Part shown: piece after piece, positions 5,091 through 11,235 of the stretch
Numbering within the stretch: the first letter of the stretch is position 1
How the letters are laid out: every line of letters begins with the position of its first letter
From: a virus
Virus record (IMG/VR): IMGVR_UViG_3300032282_001229
Location: 1 to 34,484 of that record
Reading direction: 5' to 3' (one strand)
Length of the DNA: 34,484 nt
Position numbers and translations under genes: made by a program
The notes under the pieces: generated by a model
Told to the model about the DNA's origin: nothing
The model's input: the letters and a program-made list of their open reading frames with translations, nothing else
The model's database searches: none

Positions 5091-5878
5091 ATGAGTTGGC
5101 TCTTTTCGCAGGCGCTGGTGGAGGAATACTTGGGGGACATTTGCTTGGGTGGAGAACAGTCTGCGCTGTCGAATGGGAAGCCTATCCAGCAAGCGTATTG
5201 TGCGCCAGGCAAAATGACGGACTTTTGCCGAGTTTCCCAATTTGGGATGATGTTCAAACCTTTGACGGAAAACCTTGGAGAGGAATTGTTGATGTTGTAT
5301 CAGGAGGATTTCCTTGCCAAGACATCTCAGCAGCAGGAAGGGGGGGGGAATCGAGGCAGAGCGATCAGGAATGTGGAAAGAAATGGCAAGAATCATTAGC
5401 GAAGTTAGACCTAGATACGCTTTTGTGGAAAATTCCCCAATGCTCACTTCTAGAGGACTTGGAACAGTCCTTAGAGATTTGGCCCAAATGGGGTTCGATG
5501 CGGAATGGGGAGTGCTTTCCGCAGCCGATGTTGGAGCGAACCACAAAAGAGAGCGAATTTGGATTTGTGCCGAACAACGAAACTTTTTTTCATACCCCAT
5601 GCACAACAGGGATAGATGGAGGAAGCAACAGTCGAAAAGCCTTAAAGAAAAGAAAAGCAGAATGGCCAACACCATTAAGTTCGGAACACAAGGGCAATCA
5701 AAAAATTCGAGAGAATCGTCAAAATGGATTGACAGCGCTGGTTGGTGGAAGATTGAACCCAATGTGGGTCGAGTGGCTAATGGGGTGGCATTTGGGTTGG
5801 ACAGACTTAAAGCCATTGGAAATGGACAAGTGCCACTTTGTGCAGCAACAGCATGGAATTTGCTCAGAAAAAGATTAG
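5087..5878 (+). CDS. C5-cytosine DNA methyltransferase, unshifted frame
   Basis: The first 85 residues are an unambiguous cytosine-5 methyltransferase start: ALFAGAGGGILGGHLLGW (motif I, S-adenosylmethionine binding), VCAVEWEAYPASVL, and VVSGGFPCQDISAAG (motif IV with the catalytic Cys). At the G9 tract (5340-5348) the expected continuation is found in the -1 frame. The unshifted frame nevertheless stays open for 177 more codons and carries its own recognisable text: WPKWGSMRNGEC, EWPTPLSSEHKGN, and LNPMWVEWLMGWHLGWTDLK, all of which I know from C-terminal parts of other phage cytosine methyltransferases. As read it lacks motifs VI, VIII and X. The ATG overlaps the replication gene by four bases, and the stop abuts the next ATG. 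Confidence 0.8.
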   Translation: MNELALFAGAGGGILGGHLLGWRTVCAVEWEAYPASVLCARQNDGLLPSFPIWDDVQTFDGKPWRGIVDVVSGGFPCQDISAAGRGGESRQSDQECGKKWQESLAKLDLDTLLWKIPQCSLLEDLEQSLEIWPKWGSMRNGECFPQPMLERTTKESEFGFVPNNETFFHTPCTTGIDGGSNSRKALKKRKAEWPTPLSSEHKGNQKIRENRQNGLTALVGGRLNPMWVEWLMGWHLGWTDLKPLEMDKCHFVQQQHGICSEKD

Positions 5879-5886
5879 ATGAATGA
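5314..5886 (+). CDS. C5-cytosine DNA methyltransferase, C-terminal half in the -1 frame
   Basis: This frame continues the methyltransferase after the G9 tract: GGGIEAERSGMWKEMARII, VRPRYAFVENSPMLTSRG (motif VI, with the Glu that protonates cytosine), ADVGANHKRERIWICA (motif VIII), and LDRLKAIGNGQVPLCAATAW (motif X, which closes the S-adenosylmethionine site). Joined at the G run it gives a full-length enzyme of about 266 residues. Possible independent starts (TTG 5314) have no good ribosome site, so the half is probably made by -1 slippage, or the gene is disrupted, phase-variable, or one G was lost in the assembly. It overlaps the next gene by eight bases. Confidence 0.75.
   Translation: MPRHLSSRKGGGIEAERSGMWKEMARIISEVRPRYAFVENSPMLTSRGLGTVLRDLAQMGFDAEWGVLSAADVGANHKRERIWICAEQRNFFSYPMHNRDRWRKQQSKSLKEKKSRMANTIKFGTQGQSKNSRESSKWIDSAGWWKIEPNVGRVANGVAFGLDRLKAIGNGQVPLCAATAWNLLRKRLDE
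5340..5348 (+). other. G9 homopolymer: frameshift or phase-variation site
   Basis: Nine consecutive G residues just after the catalytic PCQ motif. One more G, or a -1 slip on GGG GGG, joins motifs I-IV to motifs VI-X in one frame. The reading then runs ISAAGRGGGIEAERSG, as the family expects. Runs of G of this length are classic slippage sites for polymerase and ribosome. Confidence 0.85.
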
Positions 5887-6070
5887 GGAAAAGTATCGGC
5901 ATCAATGCGCTGTTAGGCAGCTTATTATGTGGCGCAAAATTTGGGGTTTAAAGGCTTTTAGGGAATATATGCACAAGCATAAAGATAAGTTGGATTGGCA
6001 ATTAGTAAGGGATTTTGAGGATCAATGGATAAAAGGCAACAGAGCTGATGAAAAAGGAGAGTGGAAGTGA
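5879..6070 (+). CDS. Small basic hypothetical protein after the methyltransferase
   Basis: A 63-residue protein starting MNEEKYRHQCAVRQLIMWRK, rich in Trp, Arg and Lys and probably helical, ending in GEWK. Its ATG directly follows the stop of the unshifted methyltransferase frame and overlaps the end of the shifted one. I have seen similar short proteins with an RHxCEVRxxL core next to phage cytosine methyltransferases, but know no function. A DNA-binding or accessory role is only a guess from charge and position. Its end overlaps the next start as GTGA. Confidence 0.7.
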   Translation: MNEEKYRHQCAVRQLIMWRKIWGLKAFREYMHKHKDKLDWQLVRDFEDQWIKGNRADEKGEWK

Positions 6071-6399
6071 ATTTAGATAAATTAGATGAAAACAGAATTG
6101 AGGAAGCCTTAATAAAGCTGGCTATGACTGATAAAAATCATGCTGAGTGGTATGGGGAAATGAAATTTCTTGAAGAAGGCTTAAAACAAGCTGAAAGTCA
6201 TGCTTTTTTGCTTGCTGAAGGCACAGTAGCTGAAAGAACAGCTATCGCAAAATCTAGTGAAACCTATGCCAAAGCTGTCAAAGCGTGGACTGAAGGACTT
6301 AAAAGCTACAAATTTATAGATAATCAGCGAAACCATGAAATGCGGATCATTGATATTTGGCGAACTTTATCAAGTAATCGCAGACAAGGATCAATATGA
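6067..6399 (+). CDS. Helical hypothetical protein (110 aa)
   Basis: An all-helical, charged protein with an Ala-rich centre (EGTVAERTAIAKSSETYA) and a basic end (WRTLSSNRR). GTG at 6067 is the chosen start: AAGGAG stands seven bases away and the GTGA overlaps the previous stop; an in-frame GTG at 6061 would sit too close to the ribosome site. The layout, two long helices around a turn, resembles phage proteins encoded among recombination and replication genes, but the family is not identified with certainty. Confidence 0.7.
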   Translation: MNLDKLDENRIEEALIKLAMTDKNHAEWYGEMKFLEEGLKQAESHAFLLAEGTVAERTAIAKSSETYAKAVKAWTEGLKSYKFIDNQRNHEMRIIDIWRTLSSNRRQGSI

Positions 6400-6437
6400 A
6401 CAACATTCCCCATATCGTTAATACAGGAGCAAGCGTA

Positions 6438-6611
6438 ATGAATGACTATAGCCTTCCTTTACTTCAATTAAGAGATTTATCTAAAAAATATGAAGAAGCC
6501 ATGATGCAACGCAATAAAGATAAGGCTTATGAAATTAGCGTAGAACTGGTTGAAATGGCATTGAAACTATCGGATATTGCTCATGGTCGAAATGAAAATA
6601 AAGAAGTTTGA
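6438..6611 (+). CDS. Small helical hypothetical protein (57 aa)
   Basis: A protein starting MNDYSLPLLQLRDLSKKYEE, two charged helices (residues 8-25 and 30-48). AGGAG stands eight bases before the ATG at 6438. An in-frame ATG at 6396 overlaps the previous stop as ATGA and has AAGGA before it, so a 71-residue form is also possible. DYSLPLxQLRD is a phrase found in short phage proteins of unknown role. The gene overlaps the next one by 20 bases. Confidence 0.65.
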   Translation: MNDYSLPLLQLRDLSKKYEEAMMQRNKDKAYEISVELVEMALKLSDIAHGRNENKEV

Positions 6612-7020
6612 CCAAGATCTGCATGATAAATATGATCCTCCAGCTAGAGCTGCTGTAGCTGCCTGGATTGAAATGAAATGGGGATTACAGGCTTTGGGTA
6701 ATCCTGATAAATATGGAACAGACCTGATTGTTCATAGAAATGGCGCACCAGTTGGCTTTGCTGAAGTAGAAGTTCGCCAATGGAATCCTTATTGCCCTTT
6801 TGATACGATCCATGTTCCAGTAAGAAAAAAAGCTATGCTAGAAGCGCCTAAAACGCTGTTTTTTGCATTAACTCAAGATATGACTCATGCTTACTGGATC
6901 AAGGGTGAAGTAGCCCTAAATTATTCGTTTTGGGAAATGAAGGATGACACCAAGCATGAGCTTTACTATGATGTTCCGAAGAACTTATTCAAATATGTGG
7001 ATTTAACGGAACTTTTTTGA
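6592..7020 (+). CDS. Hypothetical protein, possible PD-(D/E)XK-like nuclease fold
   Basis: A 142-residue protein with a helix (ARAAVAAWIEMKWG) followed by KYGTDLIVHRNG and GFAEVEVRQW. A helix, an Asp strand and a Glu strand in this order is the core plan of PD-(D/E)XK nucleases, but the usual Lys of the (D/E)XK motif is replaced (EVEVR), so activity is uncertain. HVPVRKKAM and a beta-rich C-terminus follow. It lies directly before an HNH and a VRR-type nuclease. The ATG at 6592 is chosen; upstream ATG or TTG starts are possible. Confidence 0.6.
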   Translation: MKIKKFDQDLHDKYDPPARAAVAAWIEMKWGLQALGNPDKYGTDLIVHRNGAPVGFAEVEVRQWNPYCPFDTIHVPVRKKAMLEAPKTLFFALTQDMTHAYWIKGEVALNYSFWEMKDDTKHELYYDVPKNLFKYVDLTELF

Positions 7021-7304
7021 TGGCAACTGCAAAGGAAAAACAACATTATGCAAAACTGGCACGATTGGGCTGCATATTGTGTAGGCAAAATCAAGTTGCC
7101 GATACCGATACCGAAGTCGAAATTCACCATATTAGAAGATATGGAAACCCTAGAAGGCTTTCAGAGGCAATCCCACTTTGTATGTGGCATCACAGGCTTG
7201 GTAATTCCTCAGTTCACCAGCTTGGAAAAAAGTCATTTGCTAGATATTGGGGATTAAGTGAAGAAGATCTGCTTGAAAAAACAAAAGAGCTGCTAGATGA
7301 GTAA
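7020..7304 (+). CDS. Ref-like HNH nuclease
   Basis: A 94-residue protein with Cys-x2-Cys at residues 18 and 21 (LGCILCRQ), VEIHHIRRYGNPRR at 33-46 and IPLCMWHH at 51-58. This is the zinc-supported HNH core of the Ref family (phage P1 Ref is a RecA-dependent nuclease). Such genes lie in the Nin-like region of many lambdoid and related phages and are thought to act in recombination or repair. The start overlaps the previous stop as TGATG, and the end overlaps the next gene by eight bases. Confidence 0.82.
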   Translation: MATAKEKQHYAKLARLGCILCRQNQVADTDTEVEIHHIRRYGNPRRLSEAIPLCMWHHRLGNSSVHQLGKKSFARYWGLSEEDLLEKTKELLDE

Positions 7305-7590
7305 ATATGCCAGGCGAGTTGATGTAAACCAATCAGAGATAGTCCAAGCCTTTAAAGAGCTTGGTTGCTCTGTATTTGATTGCAGCAGAGTTGCTGGAGG
7401 GTTTCCTGATCTTTTGGTAGGCCGTAACAAAAAGACTGTATTGGTTGAGATTAAATCTTCAGAAAAAGCGACATTTACTCCAGCTCAAGAATTATTCATG
7501 CTTAACTGGAGAGGCTCAACTGTTGTTAGAATCAACGACATTGATGGTGCAATTCGTCTAGTTAAACTGCTTGACAATGCTAGTCAATAA
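7297..7590 (+). CDS. VRR-NUC-type PD-(D/E)XK nuclease
   Basis: A 97-residue single-domain nuclease. Catalytic residues are readable: GGFPDLLVG with Asp38, and VLVEIKSSE with Glu51 and Lys53, then TPAQELFML helix and a strand VVRINDIDGAIRLV. This matches the small phage VRR-NUC proteins, which are thought to cut branched DNA, as in Holliday-junction resolution. Together with the Ref-like gene just upstream it makes a DNA-processing pair at the end of the early region, before packaging genes begin. Confidence 0.85.
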   Translation: MSKYARRVDVNQSEIVQAFKELGCSVFDCSRVAGGFPDLLVGRNKKTVLVEIKSSEKATFTPAQELFMLNWRGSTVVRINDIDGAIRLVKLLDNASQ

Positions 7591-7617
7591 GGCAAAATAT
7601 AGCTTCAAACCCCATTT
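7571..7617 (+). promoter_or_regulatory. Candidate promoter with CAAACCCC box
   Basis: A perfect TTGACA at 7571-7576 is followed after 18 bases by AAATAT, a weak -10. Immediately downstream is TAGCTTCAAACCCCATTT (7600-7617), nearly the same as TAGCCTCAAACCCCTTTT at 17169-17186. Both boxes sit just before the ribosome site of a small gene. This may be where middle or late transcription restarts. Confidence 0.35.
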
Positions 7618-7632
7618 CTATAGGAGAAAAAC

Positions 7633-7851
7633 ATGGGCAAAATGGATTCTATGAAGGGTATTCCTTCAACAACTGGTGCTAAAGCTCCTGCTGGCGCAAC
7701 TTCTTCAGATAAAACTGGTGAGCGCATGGAGCGTAAAACTGGTGGTGTAGCAATGGGCAAAGAAGATGCTGTTGGTAGCGATAAGTTATTCAATACTGGT
7801 CGCACTTCAGGTATTTGCTACACTCATACTCGTGGTGAAAACGGCAAGTAA
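7633..7851 (+). CDS. Small Gly/Lys-rich hypothetical protein
   Basis: A 72-residue, low-complexity, probably disordered protein rich in Gly, Thr, Lys and Ala (MGKMDSMKGIPSTTG), ending with an ordered-looking FNTGRTSGICYTHTRGENGK. TAGGAG precedes the ATG. The first gene after the early nuclease pair, with its own possible promoter. I recall comparable short phage proteins ending in GICYxHxR near terminase genes, but no function is established. Confidence 0.68.
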   Translation: MGKMDSMKGIPSTTGAKAPAGATSSDKTGERMERKTGGVAMGKEDAVGSDKLFNTGRTSGICYTHTRGENGK

Positions 7852-7858
7852 GTAAAGC

Positions 7859-7895
7859 GAGAGCCTCTAATGCGTGAAGTTCATTAAAGGCTCTC
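7859..7895 (+). terminator. Strong intergenic hairpin without U tract
   Basis: GAGAGCCT (7859-7866) pairs perfectly with AGGCTCTC (7888-7895); after one mismatch, TAATG pairs with CATTA, leaving a nine-base loop. No run of T follows, so it is not a standard intrinsic terminator. It could be an attenuator, an mRNA-stabilising structure, or a processing site between two small genes. Confidence 0.4.
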
Positions 7896-7924
7896 TAACC
7901 AAAACAACTAACCTGAGGAGTTGT

Positions 7925-8227
7925 ATGGCTGATGTAAATTCTAAAGATGCTTGTAGTTCCTGTATATATTTTTTAAATACAGATAACGACTTTATTGGGT
8001 CTTGTAGAAGATTCCCTACTTACCAAAACAGACATAGTTCTGAATGGTGTGGGGAATTTGTCGTTGTTCCTCCCAATCCTGTATTTGAAACAATGGTTCA
8101 AGATATTGAAATTGCTTCTGAGATCAATGTGGTATTTGTTGAGGATAAGAAGGAAAAACGCAAAAAAGTGCTAGAAGAAGCTCAAAAAGTAGAGCCTAAA
8201 CCCAAAGGCAGACCTAAAAAGCTATGA
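7925..8227 (+). CDS. Four-cysteine zinc-ribbon-like hypothetical protein
   Basis: A 100-residue protein. Cysteines 10, 13, 27 and 42 (ACSSC, IGSCRRFP, EWCGEF) form a C-x2-C-x13-C-x14-C site likely to hold zinc. A charged tail ends in PKPKGRPKKL, an AT-hook-like basic stretch that could touch DNA. ATG at 7925 is chosen since GAGGAG precedes it; an in-frame start at 7874 lies inside the upstream hairpin. CRRFPxxxxxxxxxWCGEF is a recurring phrase in small phage proteins of unknown role. Coupled to the next gene by ATGA. Confidence 0.75.
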   Translation: MADVNSKDACSSCIYFLNTDNDFIGSCRRFPTYQNRHSSEWCGEFVVVPPNPVFETMVQDIEIASEINVVFVEDKKEKRKKVLEEAQKVEPKPKGRPKKL

Positions 8228-8535
8228 AACTCAAGCCCTTACAAGACAAGATCGTTGTAAAACCTGATACTAGGGTTCTATCTACAGTCCTGATTGTTGA
8301 AAATAAAGAAAAAGACAATATGGGAACTGTCGTAGCGGTAGGCCCTGGCAAAGTTATCAATGGTCGCAGACAAGAAATGCCTGTAGCAGTTGGTGATTAT
8401 GTTCGCTTTGGAACTATGGGAGATAACGAATACCTCAATTATTTTGAGTATTTTGAGGATAAAGAGCGTTATTTGGTAATGAGTTGGCAAGATGTTTGCT
8501 TTGCACAGGAGAATCCAAATGTTGAAATGGCTTAA
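8224..8535 (+). CDS. GroES-like co-chaperonin
   Basis: A 103-residue GroES-fold protein: KLKPLQDKIVVKPD at the start, a mobile-loop region, then GTVVAVGPGK, VAVGDYVRFG and YLVMSWQDVCFA, the order of strands in GroES/Hsp10. Phage co-chaperonins such as T4 gp31 replace host GroES so that GroEL can fold the phage coat. No GroEL gene is present, so it must work with the host's. The segment before strand three (STVLIVENKEKDN) would be the GroEL-binding loop, with LIV as its hydrophobic contact. Coupled by ATGA to the zinc-ribbon gene. Confidence 0.85.
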   Translation: MKLKPLQDKIVVKPDTRVLSTVLIVENKEKDNMGTVVAVGPGKVINGRRQEMPVAVGDYVRFGTMGDNEYLNYFEYFEDKERYLVMSWQDVCFAQENPNVEMA

Positions 8536-8818
8536 ATCTTTATTTTTTGATAAAGAACCTCATATAAAGCTAGATGAACCTCAAAAGAAAAGACCAAGAC
8601 TGTATAAACAAGCAACTGTCGTTACTAAAGGCGAACTACCAAAGGAGAAGAAAATGGCAACTAAACCTGGTTTGTATGCAAATATCCATAAAAAGCAGGA
8701 ACGAATCGAAAAACAAAAAGCTGCTGGAGGCAAAGTAGAAACAATGCGTAAGCCTGGCACTAAGGGCGCTCCTACAGCAGCAGCTTTCAAAGCAGCAGCA
8801 AAAACAGCAAAGAAATAA
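8519..8818 (+). CDS. Small basic protein with an internal start
   Basis: A 99-residue protein from ATG 8519 (GGAG eight bases upstream, inside the GroES gene). A second in-frame ATG at 8654 with AAAGGAG before it would give a 54-residue protein MATKPGLYANIHKKQERI..., which is the form I know from many phages just upstream of terminase. The first 45 residues (MLKWLKSLFFDKEP...) look like an added amphipathic segment. Both products may be made. The C-terminal part is Lys/Ala-rich and probably binds nucleic acid or a virion part; the role is unknown. Confidence 0.72.
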   Translation: MLKWLKSLFFDKEPHIKLDEPQKKRPRLYKQATVVTKGELPKEKKMATKPGLYANIHKKQERIEKQKAAGGKVETMRKPGTKGAPTAAAFKAAAKTAKK

Positions 8819-8820
8819 TT

Positions 8821-9099
8821 ATGGCTACTAAAAAACATGATAAGCCGATAGAGCATAAAACTGTAGGTAAAGGCAAAACCTATAACCCTACAGATAAAGG
8901 CGCTGGAATGACTGCTAAAGGTAGAGCAAAATACAACGCTAAGAACAATGCAAATCTAAAAGCACCAGCTCCAAACCCAAAGACTAAAGCTGATGCTGGT
9001 AGAAAAGCCTCCTTTTGTGCAAGGATGGAAGGAGTTGTTAAAAAAGCTAAAGGCCCTGCGGAAAGAGCCAAAGCATCACTAAAGAACTGGAACTGCTAA
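8821..9099 (+). CDS. Small basic protein, DUF6321-like
   Basis: A 92-residue, strongly basic protein with KGAGMTAKGRAKYNAKN in the first half and SFCARMEGVVKKAKGPAER...LKNWNC at the end, the two conserved blocks I associate with DUF6321. It has two cysteines and no membrane segment. The gene starts two bases after the previous stop and runs straight into the next one. Proteins of this type occur near terminase in phages of several proteobacteria; function unknown. Confidence 0.78.
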   Translation: MATKKHDKPIEHKTVGKGKTYNPTDKGAGMTAKGRAKYNAKNNANLKAPAPNPKTKADAGRKASFCARMEGVVKKAKGPAERAKASLKNWNC

Positions 9100-9252
9100 A
9101 TGCCTTTAACAAAATCAACTACTAAGCAAGCCTTTCAATCCAATGTGAAAGCAGAGTTGTCGGCTGGAAAAAAACCAGCTCAAGCAGTCGCTATTGCATA
9201 TTCTGTTCAAAAAGCAGCAAAAAGTAAGAAAACTAAACCAAAAAGGGTCTAA
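9100..9252 (+). CDS. Small basic protein, DUF6496-like (50 aa)
   Basis: A 50-residue ORF whose ATG shares a base with the preceding stop (TAAATG). The core KQAFQSNVKAELSAGKKPAQ followed by AVAIAYSVQKAA matches the short phage/bacterial DUF6496 pattern (xAFxxNxxxExxxGKPxxQAxAIAYS). The tail is Lys-rich. A third small basic protein in a row; a shared role in DNA condensation, capsid filling or packaging is conceivable but unsupported. Confidence 0.78.
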   Translation: MPLTKSTTKQAFQSNVKAELSAGKKPAQAVAIAYSVQKAAKSKKTKPKRV

Positions 9253-9254
9253 AA

Positions 9255-9461
9255 ATGAGTATTACGCTTAAAGATTTATCAATTCAGGATGTAGAGTTTA
9301 TGATTGGCGCTCTCTCCAAAGGGGAATATAGCTTAGTAGCTCCTGTCATTGATAAGATCAAAGTTCAAGCTATTCCTCAAGCTCATGCCATTTTGCAAGC
9401 AGAAGCAGATGCAAAAGCTCAAGAAATGGTAGAGAATACAGAAAAGCCTACTGAACAATAA
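9255..9461 (+). CDS. Small hypothetical protein before small terminase
   Basis: A 68-residue helical protein starting MSITLKDLSIQDVEFMIGAL with a tail rich in Ala, Glu and Gln. The pattern (short amphipathic start, helix-GEYSLVAPVIDKI-helix) resembles a small packaging-region protein that is common but unnamed. It begins three bases after the previous stop and ends one base before the terminase start. Confidence 0.65.
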   Translation: MSITLKDLSIQDVEFMIGALSKGEYSLVAPVIDKIKVQAIPQAHAILQAEADAKAQEMVENTEKPTEQ

Positions 9462-9462
9462 G

Positions 9463-9969
9463 ATGAATCAGCTAATGGAAGCAACTCCTATTCTGAAACA
9501 AACTTTTACAGTAAATGTAGAAGGGGAAGTTGTTGCTACAAATCCTGTAGGCAGACCTAGTAATTATGATCCCTCCTTTTGCGATAAAGTTATAGAACTA
9601 GGATCTAAGGGTAAATCCCTAGAACAGATCTCAGGAGCATTAGGGATTACTTATCGAACTTTATGCAACTGGAGAGATACTTACGAGGATTTTTTTCATG
9701 CCTTGGAAGAAGCAAAGGTCAGAGAGCTGATTTGGTGGGAAGATCATGCTCAAAGTTACCTTGTAGAACATAAGGATGGAGAGAAGTTGAATGTGGGTCT
9801 ATGGTCTAGATCAATGGCAGCAAGATTTCCTAAAAAGTATTCTGAGCGCATTAGACAAGAGCTAACTGGTGCAGAAGGCGCTCCATTACTCAAGAGCGTG
9901 GAAATTATGTTTATTGATGCCGAACCCACAAATGCCTTAGAGTTTGATGGAAACAAGTCAAAAGATTAA
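9463..9969 (+). CDS. terS: Terminase small subunit
   Basis: A 168-residue DNA-recognition subunit of the packaging motor. The helix-turn-helix is readable: GRPSNYDPSFCDKVIELGSK then SLEQISGALGITYRTLCNWR at about 54-73. A helical oligomerisation region follows (ALEEAKVRELIWWEDHA), and the acidic C-terminus probably touches the large subunit. Identification rests on the GRPSxYxPxxCxxV start typical for this family and on the overlap with the large terminase gene. A second ATG at 9475 is possible. Confidence 0.88.
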   Translation: MNQLMEATPILKQTFTVNVEGEVVATNPVGRPSNYDPSFCDKVIELGSKGKSLEQISGALGITYRTLCNWRDTYEDFFHALEEAKVRELIWWEDHAQSYLVEHKDGEKLNVGLWSRSMAARFPKKYSERIRQELTGAEGAPLLKSVEIMFIDAEPTNALEFDGNKSKD

Positions 9970-11233
9970 GGATGCAATTTCTAGGATTAGATTTCCTAAG
10001 AAATTTGAGGCACTTTTTAAGCCTGAAAAGACTCGATACCGAATATTCTATGGTGGTCGAGGAGGCGCTAAGTCTTGGTGCTTTGCTAGAGCCTTATTAG
10101 CCAAAGGAGTCAATAACCCTATGCGTATTCTATGCGCCAGGGAGTTTATGACCTCCATGAAAGACTCTGTTCATAAGCTGCTATCAGACCAAATCTATGA
10201 TCTTGGCATGGAATCCTTTTATGAGATCACTCAAAGCACCATTCGAGGCATAAACGGCACAGAGTTCATATTTGCTGGCATCAAGAACAATACCAACAAC
10301 ATTAAGTCTATTGAGGGGATTGATATTGCATGGGTTGAGGAAGCTCAATCTGTATCAGCTAATAGCTGGAATGTGCTTATTCCTACAATCCGTAAACAAG
10401 ACTCAGAGATTTGGGTCAGTTTTAACCCTGAATTGCCTACTGATGACACTTGGAAACGCTTTGTAGAGAATCCTCCTGAAAGCTCAATAGTCGTAAAAGT
10501 AAATTGGAATGACAATCCTTGGTTTCCTGAAACCCTTAATTTAGAGCGTTTATCTCTTAAACAAAGGGATATGAGCGCTTACAACAATGTATGGGAAGGC
10601 ACTACTAGAAATACAGTAGATGGCGCTATTTTTGCTAAAGAAATGGAAATGGCAGAGCTAGATGGTCGGATTACGACTGTTCCTTATGACTCTACTAAGC
10701 CTTGTCATGCAGTATTTGATTTGGGTTGGGCCGATAATACAGCCTGTTGGATCATCCAATTTGTAGGCTTTGAGATTAGAGTATTGCGTTATTTTGAAGA
10801 TAATCAAAAGACAATTCAGCACTACCTGGCATTGATGCAGACCTTTGGCTATATGTATGACACCATTTGGCTACCCCATGATGCTGCTGCCAAGTCGCTT
10901 GGAACTGGCAAATCCATTGAGGAAATTGTAAGAAGCACAGGAATGAAAGTGCAGATCTTAGACAGAGTTCCAGTTGTGGATTCAATTAATGCTGCAAGAA
11001 CTATATTTAATCGTTGTTATTTTGATAGAAAAAATACAGAAGAAGGTTTAAACTGCCTAAGACATTATCGCTATGATGTAGATGAGCATGGGACTTTTAG
11101 CCAAAAGCCTTTGCATGATATTTATTCTCATGGTGCTGATGCCTGGCGCTATATTGGGCTTATGGTAAATGAGCCTAAGAAACGGCAACCAGCTAAACAA
11201 AATTATGCTCCAGCAGGGAGTTGGATGGGATAG
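9947..11233 (+). CDS. terL: Terminase large subunit (Terminase_3/PBSX-like)
   Basis: A 428-residue packaging ATPase-nuclease. Walker A GGRGGAKS at 36-43, Walker B IDIAWVEEA at 125-133 with its catalytic Glu, and coupling motif SFNP at 158-161. The RNase-H-like nuclease has FDLGWAD (Asp258), LPHDAAAKS (Asp312) and HGADAW (Asp398). These place it in the Terminase_3 group, used by headful-type packagers, consistent with a P22-like virion. ATG at 9947 is preferred to the adjacent TTG; it overlaps the small subunit by 23 bases. It overlaps no portal codon, and the portal ATG comes three bases after its stop. Confidence 0.96.
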   Translation: METSQKIKDAISRIRFPKKFEALFKPEKTRYRIFYGGRGGAKSWCFARALLAKGVNNPMRILCAREFMTSMKDSVHKLLSDQIYDLGMESFYEITQSTIRGINGTEFIFAGIKNNTNNIKSIEGIDIAWVEEAQSVSANSWNVLIPTIRKQDSEIWVSFNPELPTDDTWKRFVENPPESSIVVKVNWNDNPWFPETLNLERLSLKQRDMSAYNNVWEGTTRNTVDGAIFAKEMEMAELDGRITTVPYDSTKPCHAVFDLGWADNTACWIIQFVGFEIRVLRYFEDNQKTIQHYLALMQTFGYMYDTIWLPHDAAAKSLGTGKSIEEIVRSTGMKVQILDRVPVVDSINAARTIFNRCYFDRKNTEEGLNCLRHYRYDVDEHGTFSQKPLHDIYSHGADAWRYIGLMVNEPKKRQPAKQNYAPAGSWMG

Positions 11234-11235
11234 AT

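Noticed and set aside
5091-5399. Third open frame at the start of the methyltransferase
   Set aside because: Overlaps motifs I-IV out of frame and shows no recognisable domain; a shadow ORF.
4953-5816. 287-codon open frame on the minus strand across the methyltransferase
   Set aside because: Leu/Ser/Pro-rich text without domain motifs, antisense to the replication gene end and the methyltransferase, with no ribosome site seen; a shadow of the coding frames.
6592-7020. Firm call as PD-(D/E)XK nuclease
   Set aside because: Asp and Glu strands are in place but the catalytic Lys is missing, so it is left as a possible fold only.
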